This document shows positions 12,425 to 24,499 of a stretch of 64,000 bases of DNA, in pieces (within the stretch, counting starts at the first letter, position 1; every line of letters starts with the position of its first letter). The stretch is from Heterobilharzia americana (Eukaryota > Platyhelminthes > Trematoda > Strigeidida > Schistosomatidae): assembly GCA_944470555.2 (NCBI GenBank), contig OX104130.1:73227160-73291159 (forward strand). The letters are read 5' to 3'. Position numbers and translations under genes: made by a program. Under the pieces are notes generated by a model. The model had not been told where the DNA came from. It did no database searches and saw only the letters and a list, made by a program, of their open reading frames with translations.

Positions 12425-12650
12425 CGTTTGTAAAGTGGGTAACGGTTTGGCGTTCTAAGCTAGTCACTTCCAGTTTCAGTGAAAACAATATAGCTGAAGG
12501 GTGCCGAATAAGATAAAGAATGCGTTCTAGATTCCACTACTAGACATCAAGCAGATATCAGCATAACGAGTAGGCTGGAGGTATCGTGGCAAAAATCGGG
12601 CAATTCGAACCTGTATCACAACAGTAAATTACAAGTATCAAAACCGATAC
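12425..12650 (+). mobile_element. Sm-alpha-like tRNA-derived SINE with decayed hammerhead
   Basis: tRNA-like head GGGTAACGGTTTGGCGTTC near 12437. A hammerhead relic follows: CTGA at 12494-12497, but the rest of the box is AGG, and AAAG stands in place of GAAA near 12515. TGCGTTCTAGATTCCAC is the expected 3' side. The tail contains GCAATTCGAACCTGTAT (near 12600), a block shared with the copy near 48580. Inactive by core mutation. Confidence 0.7.
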
Positions 12651-12732
12651 CTGTTTGAGTGTTATTAGTGAGGTGTTTCCACAGAGTCACATGAACATCA
12701 CGTCAGTAATAAAGGAAACAACCACTCTGCGT

Positions 12733-14432
12733 TTACTAGTTCACTAGTTACTTGTCGGTCCCAAGCCCGGGTTCAAATCAAAAGGAAGGAAAGTTACAAT
12801 CATACAATGCTACGCTAAGCACCTAATAACAGTGCGGATCATGAGAAGAGGGAGGAATTCTATAGACAACTGCAATCAGTACTGGACAAGACCACACCCC
12901 AGTTAGTTCATCAAAGCTCATTCTAATGGGTGACGTGAATGCCGAACTCGGAGAGGACAATATAGGAAGAGAAGTGATCATGGGTCGAGAAGCACTCCGT
13001 GAAATGAATGAGAATGCAGAACTGTTCGTAGATTTCTGCCCCTTTTAATGACTTGGTGATTGGAGGTAGTGTGTACAAACACAAGGATTTCACCATTCAC
13101 CTGATGGACACACTAAAAGTCAGATAGAATTCTTCTCAATATGAAGAAAGTTGAGTCGCAGCCTACTGAAGCATATGCAGGTTAACATCTCTCGCTATCA
13201 AGTGCGGGGAACCAGCTTTCGAAATCAAGTTGAAAGCCTTGAAAGAAGTCGATGACAGACCACAGTTCCTGTTGAACACCCAAAACAGAAACTGAAGGAG
13301 GAATCTACAAAGGACATATCTACGTCAGTCATAAGGAGACAATTGGTGGTATTTAGCAACATCCCTGAAAGAAACTTCGTGGGAGAGCACTGGAACTCTT
13401 TGAAAGTGATGTGGAAAGAAACCTGCATAACTATATCAGGAATGGATTTCGACGAACACATGGAAGCTGGTAGAGGGAGGAGAGGAAGGTGGTGAAGCAG
13501 AAGATGAACGAGTGCAGTGCATTGCAGGGACGAATAACGAAAAGAGGAACTGAATAAAACATACAAAACACTGCACTGGACAAAGAAGTGAAGAGTGCAC
13601 TGAAAGACAAAAGACATATCTACGACACATTGGTGAGTGAAGTACAACAGTATGCAGATAGGAGAGGCCTCAAAATATTATATCAAATAACTATCTGTGA
13701 GGGAAGAGATCAACGTAGACGAAACCAATGAAGGATATTAAAGGAAACCTAGTTGCCAAAGAGGAGAAACAAAGGAATCAGTGAGGTGACCAATTCACAA
13801 AACTCTTGAATCGACCACCACCAACACCTGCAACTCGTCCAGAAATACCACCAGGAGCCAAGAAACTAACAGTAAATACAAGCCCTCCTACTAAAGCAGT
13901 AGTCCTGAACTGCATAAAGTTGCTGAAATCCGGGGGAGCAGCAACATCAAATAGAGTTCCACCAGAAGTACTGAAAGCAGACAAAGAGATAACAGTGGAA
14001 ATGCTCACACCGCTACTGCAGAAGGTTCGGAAGGAAGGAAAGTTAACTACCAACTGAATGTAAGAAGGGCTACCTCGGCTAACTCCAAAAAAACGGAGAC
14101 CTAAGTCTTTGCAAGAACTGGCTTAAAATCATGTTCCTGTCCACCCCGACCGCAATATTATGCCGCACCATCCTTGAGAGAACGAGTAATAATATCCTCT
14201 GCATTCAAAATTATGACCGAAACAGGCTAGCTGGCTGGTTTCAGGAAGAACAAATTATGTTCGGATCAAATTGGAACACTACACATCATCATAGAACAGA
14301 GCATCAAATGCCAGTCAACTGGATGTTTACCTCAATTTCATCGACTTCGAAAAGACATTCGACAGCGTCGACCGGGAAATAATTTGGCAGGCAGCTGCTT
14401 CAAAACTATGGTTACATCACACTAGTATAACG
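12733..14432 (+). mobile_element. RTE-type LINE, 5' end to mid RT, internally deleted and 3'-truncated
   Basis: The 5' end motif ACTAGTTCACTAGTTACT is at about 12733-12751. Near 12770 the leader is joined directly to the middle of the APE endonuclease (SKGRKVTI block), deleting the N-terminal endonuclease. MGDVNAELGEDN (near 12925) and MGREALREMNENAEL follow, then VIGGSVYKHKDF (about 13055). The linker with basic coiled segments spans 13200-13800, where open frames on the opposite strand are only shadows. RT motifs run from 13890: SGGAATSNRVPPEVLKA, a LTPLLQKVRKEGK block near 14005, and DFEKTFDSVDREIIW in a shifted frame near 14345-14385. The copy stops near 14432, before the catalytic FADD motif. 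Multiple frameshifts and stops. Confidence 0.88.
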
Positions 14433-17400
14433 TACCACTTTAGGCATAAATGTCGCTGACCGTCATGCATAGTGAAACTAAATGTCTACTGATTCACACT
14501 TGGCATATAAATCCTTGGAAATAGCTGAATAATAATAAATAGTAACATCGTAAATGAAATACTATGTAAAGTAATATGAAGCCATATGCTAGGTCGAGTT
14601 CTGTTTTTGGAAAAAAGTACTTTCATTAGTATTAGCAATGAAATAAATCTGCCCCGTAATTGTAAACTAAAAGAAAGAGAAAGTAACCCACATTAGTTGT
14701 TTTATCAGATCAAAGTTTCAATATTTCATTACAAGCCAATCCCGACATCATAATTATTATGTAGGTGACATTTATGCATACTCACACAGGTGCAAGATGC
14801 CTGAAATGTCAGTTGCAGTGCCTTATTCATCGATGTGAATTGTGTTACTGCATAATTACTGATCGTATCTGGATGCAAGACTTGTTAATGAAACTATTCT
14901 GTTCACATGAGAACATGGGAAACGAAATCCATCTAATAGTCGAGCAAACCTGTTCTGAGGAAATCACCATATTTCTTGCACACCATCTTCACAAGCATGT
15001 AAGAAAAGCACTATTCATGTGTTGCAAAAATGACATTCCAATTTTATATATACTATAACTAGATGTTTTTCTGAGTTGACTGAAATCTTATGCGTGAAAA
15101 CATGTCTCCTTTTAATCAACTGTCCACATGACTTGTAAACTATCGTGCACACACTCGTTCGTTCCTTTATCCTTTCACCACTACTTATCCTTTGACTGAA
15201 CGTTCACACTAAATTGACAAATTACTAATCTCTCAGTTGTGATATGTTGAAAATTCAAGAGTGAAACATGTTATGTGTGAATGCAAGAAGCATGAATATG
15301 ACAATGTCACTAACAGGTATAGATTCATTCTGTTTAATTATTTTCGATATTCTAGTTACGATGATTGCCAGATGTCGTAAAGCATAGTGCCTGAGATAGG
15401 ATTCAGGCTACAAAACTCACCATTGGGAAGGGAAACATGTGTAAACACAAAGTTGAAGAATAAATTGTAGAATATAAATCACACGAGATGATCTTAATGA
15501 CGAGTGGAGATGTAATAAAAAAAGAGATATAATTTAGTGAAGAAACAGTGAACATTTTTTAGATTGTGTGTGATAAGAGGTAATTAAAATTGTTATGGAA
15601 TATGAGAATGAAATGTTGTCAGTAAAGCACACAACTGCTCACATACATCCACGCAGTCAATTCGTTGGTGTGGTAAGGGTTATGGTTGAACTCTGAGTCA
15701 CTCTGATGGTCACCGTTTTGATGTTTGATAAAAATCAACTCTCACTTTTCTCTCAAACGAATTTCGTGCAACAGTGAAGTCGGATGCATATAGTGGAGGT
15801 GAGGATTCAGGTTTCGATGGAAGGAAACAGTGTTAGCTTTTGTTGTGAGTAGGACAAATTTGCCTCATATTCTCCTATTGATCTTCATGTTATACAGTTA
15901 TCTTTCATTCGAGATATTCAATCATTCTAAATTTTTATCCTGGAGTGAATAGTTGTTTTCTTAATTGCAGGTAGAACGTTTTGTGAAGCTCTGTGACAGA
16001 TCAGTGTTAATGATCTTACTTTTGGTGTTTTATATAGACTGAATTGTGGTGAGTAGTCATTCTGTATTTTCTCCATATGCGTAAGGGAATGAAATACATG
16101 ACTTCAGAGTAATGTTGAACTGATAAGTTAGCAGTCATGTGCAACATATATTTTGGGGGCTAAATGAAGCGAATGGGCTTCAGTGAAATTTTCAAATAGG
16201 TTGTTTTTAATGAAACAATGTAATTTAGCATGTTTGTAACAACTCTTGAATGTCTCTGATACATGCAGTCATTTTGAAAATATTGGTGGTGTCATATTTT
16301 TTGGTGCTCTGAACCTCAACACCATGTCACTCATTCTGAAGAAGGTTCCTGAATTGTTTAATGACTATGAAGAAGTTGAGTACCGGACAGATAAGACTTC
16401 TGTGAAGGCAAATGTGTTGTCACTGAGAAGGAATGATGTGCTCATTCCCCCTATCAGAGGCATGATAGGTGGCGTCACACTAAAGTGCACTTCATACCAA
16501 AAATGAACATCGCTTTTTATTATCTTCTTCTTTACCGATCGGAATCTGATGTCAAGAAAATATGTGCTATGCTTTTTGAATTGTATTTCTGTTGTACGAG
16601 TAACCTGAAGTAGTACCACAGTAGATTTTAACGAGTCAGTGACAATTCATTAATGTCAATAGGGTTGAAGTGTTTCTTCTGGGTTGGTTTGAAGTTCAAA
16701 AATAGTTTTTATTGTAGTGGCTCAGGTAGAGGAATTTGATGAAAATGTGATAATGGAAACGAAGTATGATGATTTAAATAACACGAAGACATAGTGAACT
16801 GATCGAACTTTTCCACTGAAGCAGGGTGTTCAACGTTTTAAATAGCATTTCAGGTAAATGATACTTTTCAAATGACAGATCACTAAATTTCCATCTATCT
16901 TATAGAAACATATGATCCTTAGAATAAAACGTTTTACTTAGAACTGAAAAGGTTGGCAATGCTAGAAAAGACGAGACTCTGATCTCTATGTCACTGTCCG
17001 CAGTCACCACTTTCCAAATAATTCATGAAACCTTACTTTTGTCTATACCGTGGATAAAACCGTTCAGTGCTCTTCATCTTTTCCAGGAGTGGAGCTTTCA
17101 GAATCATCTAGGAATGGCTAAAGTAGTACAGAATTCCAAAGTCTCGTGTTAACAGTTCCATAGTTTAGTCTTTCAACAGCATTCTCATCGGAGATATGAT
17201 AATTTGCACTACTAATTAACACTAACATATTCGACTTCAATATGCAAAATCCATCATAAGAATCAATGGCGGTTAGCCATCTAGTGAATTTTATTGTAGG
17301 ATACTACTTTGAAAGCGGAATGAATCAGTGGACTCATGGAAAATTGATATGGTCTGCAGTATACCTCTCTTGTTATATCATCTTTTCATACACATTTTAC

Positions 17401-19119
17401 CTGCAAGTTTACTATCGTTTGTCTCAATACAATACTTTACGGGAGTGATTATCTGTCCTCCAACCAGTTACACTGAGCATTACATTTCAATTTCCAGTGA
17501 AGTTTATCCCTTTGCGTTGGCTGGTATACTTGATACAGCCTAAAACCCAACCGTCCTATTCCCGAAAATCTATTCAACTAGACATTTCACTTTCGTTTTT
17601 ACAACAAGCTTGAGTTCTATCCATAGTGAATTATTTGAAGTTCATAAGTATACATCTAATTGTGTTCAGAGAATGCTCAACATACGCTGTTAGTGCTTCA
17701 TGAAGTGAAGATAGAGCAACTAAATTAGCAATTATTACAGTCCTACAAAATAAAAGAATTGGAGACTGCTGATGAGGCTAGATTTGGGCAAGAACACTTG
17801 ATGATGCGCTTACTGATTGTGTAGATTATTTGAAAATAGTCTGTTCTGCGAACAAAGCAATATACAAATCATTCGCCTACTTTTATACGTGATTTTCTAT
17901 CAAAAACACAAGAAGAATGTTTGACAAAGACATTGTTTGGCAACAATGCAGTGAAATTACACTGAAGAAGGCGGTATTTTCTACAAATATTTTCTTCTCT
18001 TTTTAAGGAGGCAATTATTTAGGTTGACGAACGTTCGCAATAAGTGTTGATCTTGTAAAGTTCCTGCTCCCCAAAGTTAACAGTCTCAGACTTTTCGTAT
18101 ATAGGTGCAGACGAAAACAGTATTTAATGTACTCTGAAGTTGTAAATTGCAGAAAATCCACGTATTCTGTTCAGACGCATCTCTGAACACTATCCTGCAT
18201 GGCTGTCTAATGGACAGTGTTAAGCTATCAATAGCTTGATTCTTGAGCATTTTTTTCAACTCTGGTCAGTGTACTCCATGAGAATCTTTTTTTCAAAATC
18301 ATCTATAAAGTGAATTCAAACGTCTCGCAAGCTGTGCGTATTAGCAGTAAATATAATATGTTATACAAGTAAATGTGAAACATAAACCTATTCATCAGCG
18401 CATTTCTTGATTCTTAGAGACAAAATATGTACATTTGAGGCTAAGAGAATGACATATTGCACATATCTGACAGTTTTGACTTCATTACCAGTATATATCA
18501 AACACTGATGTGCGTAATCCATACTTTGGCAAAATGGCGTCCAAAGCTGCCTCAGAAGAGCAGAAATACTTTCTAGTTTTCTGAATGCCTAATCAATAAA
18601 GAAGTTTAGTTATCTGATTGTATATATTTAAATTATTCCTATCTGTTTGAATGAAAGCTAGATGAAACTAAGAGTATACGGATATTTCTATAGTAACCTG
18701 AATATGCATAAATTACTTATCAGTAAAATATATTGCATCATTGAGTAGATAATTGACTCAGTATACGAAAAAAAAGAAATTTTTTATCTCCAAAAGCCTT
18801 ATAAACTTACTATAGTTTAATTGATTTCACTGGTTTGATAACACAGTGCAGAAAACTGAAGATTTTATCAAACATAGAAATGGCTATAAAAATGATTGTC
18901 CCTAGTCATATTTACCTATTGGGAATAAACTCGGGCGTCTCCCAATAATCATTAGCTCTGACTGATATTCACAAAGGATAAAAAGGTTGATGCTAATGAG
19001 GTAAACCACTTCTAGGCTAAGAACTTTCAGTGTTCTTATGAAGTTAGGCATATTTCTACCCTGCTAAGCTTTGGTTAACTTCCTTTACTTCGCTTCATTT
19101 ATGCGAAAAGGATAAACTA
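14433..19119. other. Long AT-rich stretch without a recognised gene
   Basis: No RNA gene or identifiable transposon block found. Open frames at 14765-15058 (97 codons, cysteine/histidine-rich), 16246-16506 (86 codons, mixed hydrophilic) and 17266-17448 carry no motif I recognise. The 16246-16506 frame has the least AT-biased composition of the three and is the best candidate for an exon, but splice sites and a conserved start context are not evident. Confidence 0.5.
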
Positions 19120-19470
19120 TCTGGTGTGATCACCTCTATGTGTATTTATCAATTCACCAGCTCCTCTGAAGTGGTATATGTTGGCCGTACTCAGAGTTCG
19201 TTTTCTAAATGCACTTTCAAACATATACCAGTTTGGTTGCGCAAATGAAACCAACTCAAAACTCAGTTTTAGAACATTTAATCGATTATGACCATCCGAA
19301 CAATGCAGGGAATAAGTTAAGTGTTATCTACTCAGTCTGACCAAGCTTCTTGAAATGTGTACGCATGAAATTTCTTCAAACTATGAAAGCTATGGTAGTT
19401 AACACTTTGACGTATGAACTCCGTATCCAAAAGAAGTTTGTCTGGTCACTCGAGCTCCATTGGACATTAC
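19120..19470 (+). pseudogene. Penelope-like element, GIY-YIG endonuclease remnant
   Basis: CIYQFTSSSEVVYVGRTQSS is encoded without interruption from 19141, matching the GIY...YVGRT core of PLE endonucleases. FKHIPVWL follows near 19219. After a frameshift, LKCVRMKFLQTMKAM and QKKFVWSLELHW (ending near 19466) match the C-terminal block of the domain. No RT is readable upstream, so this is a C-terminal fragment. The two half-motifs are better preserved here than in the copies at 7.0 and 44.2 kb. Confidence 0.82.
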
Positions 19471-19499
19471 CTATAACAATAGTTTACAATCCAAATGTT

Positions 19500-19747
19500 T
19501 TATTTTAGATGTAAACTACACTATCACACTTTACATATCACTTTACTCAACCCTTAATATCCTGATTCCTCACTATACTTACTAATCCTTTCAATCGTAT
19601 TACATCATTTTGCTTGGTAATTTAGTATTTCTATCTTAAGGATTATGTAACTTTTTCTAATCTCCTTATTTAGAATCGAAATTAAATTTCATTCAAACAT
19701 TTTTCACAAAAAATTCGTTCCATTCTACCAGGTGAATATAATATTTA

Positions 19748-19790
<43 letters not shown>

Positions 19791-20935
19791 CAAATATGTA
19801 GTGTGTATTATGTATGTTATATACATATTATATATATATATTATATATATACCATATATATATAATACATATGTACAATATAATATATAATATATACATA
19901 ATAATATAATATTTATTCAGCTTGAAAATGAGATATCGTTAAATGGTTTAACTCACTGCTAAATGTGTAAAATCTACCCGGTAGGAGATATGAAAGAACA
20001 AGTATTTCAGCGATTTCATTTTCAAAACTGTGCAATCATACTTTTTTCTAGTATAAGGATATGATAGTTAAAAACGGTTTGTCAAGTATACCGAACAGGC
20101 TTTCATTTAAATCACAAAACTAGAAACTGACGAGTAGTGAATATTAATCGTAATGAGTTTGGACAAGAAATTTTGTAAAATGACTACAGAATTCGAAAGT
20201 GAATTATGATCATGCAGAATATAACAACAAGAATGAATAGTAAACCGCTTAAGAAGTGAATAATGTCAAAACAAAAAATGAAAAGAAAAGTTGGGGGTAG
20301 AGGAGATTTCAGTGGCTGATTCTAAGGTCATGAAAAGAGAAAAGGTTGGACAGTCTTCTATTATGTACACAGTTTACGTTTCTCTATATGGATGGTAAGA
20401 GCTTTAGCGATACAGAGAATAAGAAAATATACAGTCTTTGGATGGTTTCTTTTCACTTTATATATGACTTTGAACGAGATAGTTATTGAGATAGGGTGAT
20501 TTCTGTTCACGATGTGCTCAATTATAGCGCTGCTTATCGCTCAACTGTCACCTCTTTCTAACCACTATCCTTACATTAAAAAAATGTATAAACTTCAGAC
20601 TGTACAGCTTTGAAAATGAAATAACCGAAAAAAGACCCTTCACTGAAAATGTTTTTGAAATATCTTTTATTTCAACTCATATTCCGCCTTGTTATGAACA
20701 GCTATGTTAACTTGACAGAATCTTGTTCTTGAATAGTGTTTGACACAAAATCCATGTGTTTGCACGAACTAACTCACTAACTCATTTATATAGCAAAGAT
20801 ACCTTTAACAAACGCCTGATAAACAGATTAGAATTATGTCAGTAGTCTGACGCAATATAATCATTTATGTGACGATGGACGCTCCCTGATATTCAATGAG
20901 AATACTTAGCATAATCAACGAGATCAGAAGAGATC
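19500..20935. other. AT-rich stretch including a TA-rich hairpin tract
   Basis: The first 200 bp may be the 3' tail of the PLE remnant. A nearly pure A/T segment lies at 19737-19915 (listed separately). No gene recognised in the remainder. Confidence 0.5.
19737..19915. repeat. TA-rich low-complexity tract with overlapping palindromes
   Basis: About 180 bp composed almost only of A and T: (AT)n runs, TATATTATAT and ATAATATAAT blocks that are self-complementary in several registers and can extrude as cruciforms. Such tracts are typical sites of replication stalling. Confidence 0.9.
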
Positions 20936-20940
20936 ATGGA

Positions 20941-21040
20941 GAATATTTGTTGCTCAAGGGGATGATGTTGATGGTGTTGTGTTCTATGAGCTGGATGTTT
21001 TAGTCACGAAGCTTTCATTATCATTCTAGACGGAACGCTC
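20941..21040 (+). mobile_element. SINE-like dispersed repeat copy
   Basis: GAATATTTGTTGCTCAAGG and the block GAAGCTTTCATTATCATTC are shared with the repeats at 56.8-56.95 and 57.24-57.56 kb. In the 56.9-kb copy the head reads TAGCTCAGTTGGATGG with a downstream GAGTTCGAT, which are pol III A- and B-box-like, so the family is probably tRNA-derived. The B box is not preserved in this copy. Confidence 0.6.
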
Positions 21041-21659
21041 AGGGTAAACCTCAGTAAGTTATCTTTAGGGCTTTTTCCACTAGTGGCTTAGAAGCAGTCA
21101 ATGTCACAATGTTGATTGCTGGCCGACTTGAATACCACGCTTTTGAACAAAAAGAAGGCCAGATTTCAGGTCATCAGAACAATCATTCGAAATAAATATG
21201 GCAGGTGTTTGCCACAGACAACCAAGCACATACAAGTCCCACGGTTCACTTATTTCTGCTAATTTTAGTTGATGGTGTTGTGCAGATTGACAGGGAAAGC
21301 TCCACAATTAGGTCCTCTAGCTCACGGAACATAACACTATCAATATAAATAGATTTCGACAAAAATGGGTAGTCCTTTGGAAGTTTTAACATATTTGTTT
21401 TGAAATGAAAAACTAAATATCATTCATTTAATGTTTCTTTAAGAAATACTTTGGCTTCAGGAAAATCCAAGGCATTAGGTATCTGTATTTTGTCGTAAAT
21501 GTACAAAAAACAGAAGATAAAATTCATATGCTGTTTCAAGCAATAGTTTCATCTGATGAGGTAGACTGAACTGAACATAACGTAGTGATACTCATAATTC
21601 CCTGTTGTTACACTCGATCGAGTTCATGCAATCTTATTGACAGATCAACGTTGACTACA
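21041..21659. other. Spacer, no gene recognised
   Basis: Mixed-composition DNA between a SINE-like repeat and a LINE. The 67-codon minus frame at 21104-21307 is not recognisable. Confidence 0.5.
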
Positions 21660-23391
21660 TTATTAGTTCACTAATTACTAGCCGGTACTAAGACGGATAA
21701 AGAGGGAAGGTTGGGCATTCGGCTAACAACCCTACACCGGAAAACCAATCCAATCCAAGAGCTAAAGAAACTTCAAACAAATATAAAAAATAAAAGTAAA
21801 CATGTTATTTTCTGGCATCGGGAGACGAAACGACCCCAGTTGGTGAAAGCTTTCGGGAAGCCAATTATCAGATGTGTCTTCTCTGTCCCAATGAAAGCAA
21901 AACTAAGCAAAGCATAGATATATGAAATGTCCGCACCATGTTTGAACCTAGCAAGGCTGCTTCCATTGCGAAAGATGTGAGGAGATGTAGCATAGAAGTG
22001 CTAGGTTGGGTATCTGCGAAAGTAGATGCAATGGAAGTGGAATCTGCAAGCTGTCAACTTGAAAGTAGTCAATAATCTACTCCGATACTGTCACCCAGAC
22101 GACAACCACAAGCATACTAAGTTTTCGATTGGTTATCATGATGTCAATCTCTCAAGAGCATCGAAGGTTTTCTCTCATGCAGTGAGGACGAATCTCCTCC
22201 TGCAGGGTTAGGATCATGACAACAAGATGGATTCAACTCAAAAGGAAAGAAAGTTACAATTATAAAATGTTACGCTGTGCACCTACAAATAATGGAGAAT
22301 GGAGCACAGTTTGCGGACTCCTGCACATTCAATGATTCAGTGATTTTGTGGCAGTGAGTACAAACAAAATGATATTCACAAAGCCACATGGATTTCACAC
22401 TAAAAATCACATCGACTTCATCTCAGTATGAAGAAAGCGGAGACGCAGCCTACTGGACACAAGATTAGGAAGGAAAGCAGATGTAGGTTCAGACCACTCG
22501 CTATCTAGTGCAGGGAACCTACCTTCAAAATCAAGTTGAAAGCCTTCAAAGGAGGTGGTGACAGACCGCAGTTGAAGTTGGACACCTAGAACAGAGGCTG
22601 AAGGGTGAAAGTGCAAACGACGTCTTCACGTCAGTCAGCCATCAGAACAAAATTGGAGATATTGAGTGACATCTCTGAATAGACCTGCATGCAAGAACAC
22701 TGGGTTTCTTTGAAAGTGATACGGAGGGAAACCTGAATAACCGTATAAGGAAGGAAGATGGAACAAAACAAAGGATAGAATGGATCCTAATGGACACTTG
22801 GAAGCTGGTAGAGGAGAGAGAGTAAGATAGTGAAGCAGAAGATGAACGAGTGCAGTGCAGTGAGATGCAAGGATGTACAGCAAAAAGAGGAACTGAACAC
22901 AACATATAAAACACTACACTGGACAAGGAAGTGAAGAAGAGTGCACTCGAAGATAAAAGACACTTCTACGACACATTGGCGAGTTAAGCAGAACAGGCCT
23001 CTGGTAAGAAACATAGAAACCTGACAACACTGATGAGACCAATGAAAGATAGTGAAGGAAACCTAGTTATCACTAAAGAGAAGAAACAAAGGAAGTAGTA
23101 GACTGACTACTTCAGAAAACTCTAGAGTCAACCATCACCTGCTGCTACTAGTCCAGAAATACCACCAGCAACGTCAGAAATACCAGGGAACACAAGCCCT
23201 CTGACAAAAGTCAAAGTTCTGAACTGCATAAAGTTGCTGAAATCCCGGTAAGCAGAGGGACCAGATGGAATTCCACCAGAAGCACTGAACATAGATGCAG
23301 AGACAACGGTGGACATGCTCACACCACTACTGCACAAGGTTTGGAAGGAGGGAAGGAAGGAAAGATACTTATCCATTGATTGTGAATTTAA
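21660..23391 (+). mobile_element. RTE-type LINE, 5' half
   Basis: Begins with the conserved 5' end (AGTTCACTAATTACTAGCC at 21664). The leader spans 21680-21890. The APE endonuclease N-terminus follows in broken frames (VRTMFEPSKAASIAKD-like near 21920, then a HPDDNHKHT block near 22090). Part of the endonuclease is lost near 22290. HKATWISH and NHIDFISV lie at 22380-22430, and KADVGSDHSLSS, the SDH catalytic block, is near 22480-22505. The linker runs 22520-23120, and the RT N-terminus (IPPEALN near 23270, a LTPLLHKV block near 23320) reaches the junction TCCATTGATTG near 23391. The rest of the RT N-terminal half is missing. The left palindrome arm starts inside this element at 22568. Confidence 0.87.
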
Positions 23392-23500
23392 TTCCATATT
23401 AGATTTGTTTATTTGATTTATAACACACATTGATCTAGTATTATTTACTTGATGACGTTTCCAGCATAAATTATCGCTCATAATCATTTCAATGTGCATA
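23392..23500. other. Non-LINE filler at an internal LINE deletion
   Basis: About 105 bp of AT-rich sequence unrelated to the LINE sits exactly where the central RT (fingers and first palm motifs) should be. The LINE resumes near 23500 (CATACGCTGTTTGACC). The same filler is present in the right arm (34047-34155), so the deletion predates the palindrome duplication. Confidence 0.75.
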
Positions 23501-24478
23501 CGCTGTTTGACCGATTAAAAGAACCGAGAAGATTTTGATTTCGCCAATGATGATGATTTATGTCCAATGTATTGTCGCACAAACTCGGAGATCTAGAGAC
23601 GAAAACCAACTAGCTATTTGAAGAGGCAAGGCGAGGCAGGGAAAACAAGACATCTTTTAGGTGAACGTAGAGAAGACAGGGGTAATGAAGATAATGAACC
23701 AACAGAAAGCATCAGTCATCATCAGAAGGAGAAATCCAAACGAAGTTGTCTCACTCACCTACTCAACTATGCAACATCGTTTCAACTACAGGCACCGGCA
23801 AACATGTCAAACTCAAAATCGGAAAGACAACAAGACAAGCCTTTCGTCATTAATCTGAAATCAGTGTGGAGATCTACTGCACTCCACTGCACTGAACTTC
23901 ACAGCACTCAGCATAAAACGTCAACAAGATACCGAATTTCAACACCAATATCAGTCAAGTCAGTGCTTCTATGTGATGGTTGAGAGACTTGACACGTCAC
24001 GAAAAGCATTCCCAACAAACTGCACACACATATGATCAACAGCAGCCACCTACACTAGCTCACTCGATCCTGAAGATGAGATGAGATGTCCAGAATGATG
24101 AGAATAAGCGAGAAGTAACTCACTGTGGCTGGCTAGCTGGCTGGCTGGCTGGCTGGCAACTAACCAACCAACAACCTAACACCCAACAAATATGCGTAGG
24201 AAGAAAGTGGAGATGGACTGGATTGAACATACACTGAGAAGACGGCTTGGGGACATCATGCGTCAGACCGAGTCCCCAAGTGGAACAAAAATGGGAGACG
24301 ACGATATGGGAGTGCCGCGTTGACATGGAGGAGATGACGTCTGAGGAGGACAAGAAGGCTTCTGGGCAATGGTGAAGCTAGGTTGAGCAGACTGGAGAGA
24401 AGAGAGTGAAATGTCGACGTGCTACTGAATTTCTAAGTTCTAGTAGGAACCCATGGGACAAATTATAATAATGATATT
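23500..24478 (+). mobile_element. RTE-type LINE, 3' half (same copy as 21660-23391)
   Basis: Resumes at the RT palm: FDFAND at 23534-23551 stands for the catalytic FADD, so it is mutated. It continues through the thumb (NVEKTGVMKI near 23665) and a conserved block with CDG and HVTKSIPNK near 23975-24015. A short (CTGG)n array of about seven units lies at 24125-24158. The C-terminal block (W-R-R, RRTRR) follows, and the copy ends with GGAACCCATGGGACAAATTA near 24465 and a short TAA-rich tail. Frames at 23618-23983 and 24120-24353 (minus) are broken LINE pieces or shadows. Confidence 0.87.
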
Positions 24479-24499
24479 GGCAAACCGAATCCTGCTCGA

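Noticed and set aside
13225..14053. Several minus-strand frames of 64-140 codons
   Set aside because: They lie antisense to the LINE linker and RT and carry no motifs of their own.
14448..14490. GTCGCTGACCGTCATGCATA followed by GTGAAAC as a hammerhead
   Set aside because: The first core box is not CTGANGA and stem II does not close properly.
16246..16506. Candidate exon of 86 codons
   Set aside because: No domain recognised, overlapped by an equally long frame on the opposite strand, and no clear splice sites; left as unsupported.
17765..17800. CTGATGAGG near 17770 as a hammerhead box
   Set aside because: No second core box at the right distance and no pairing flanks.
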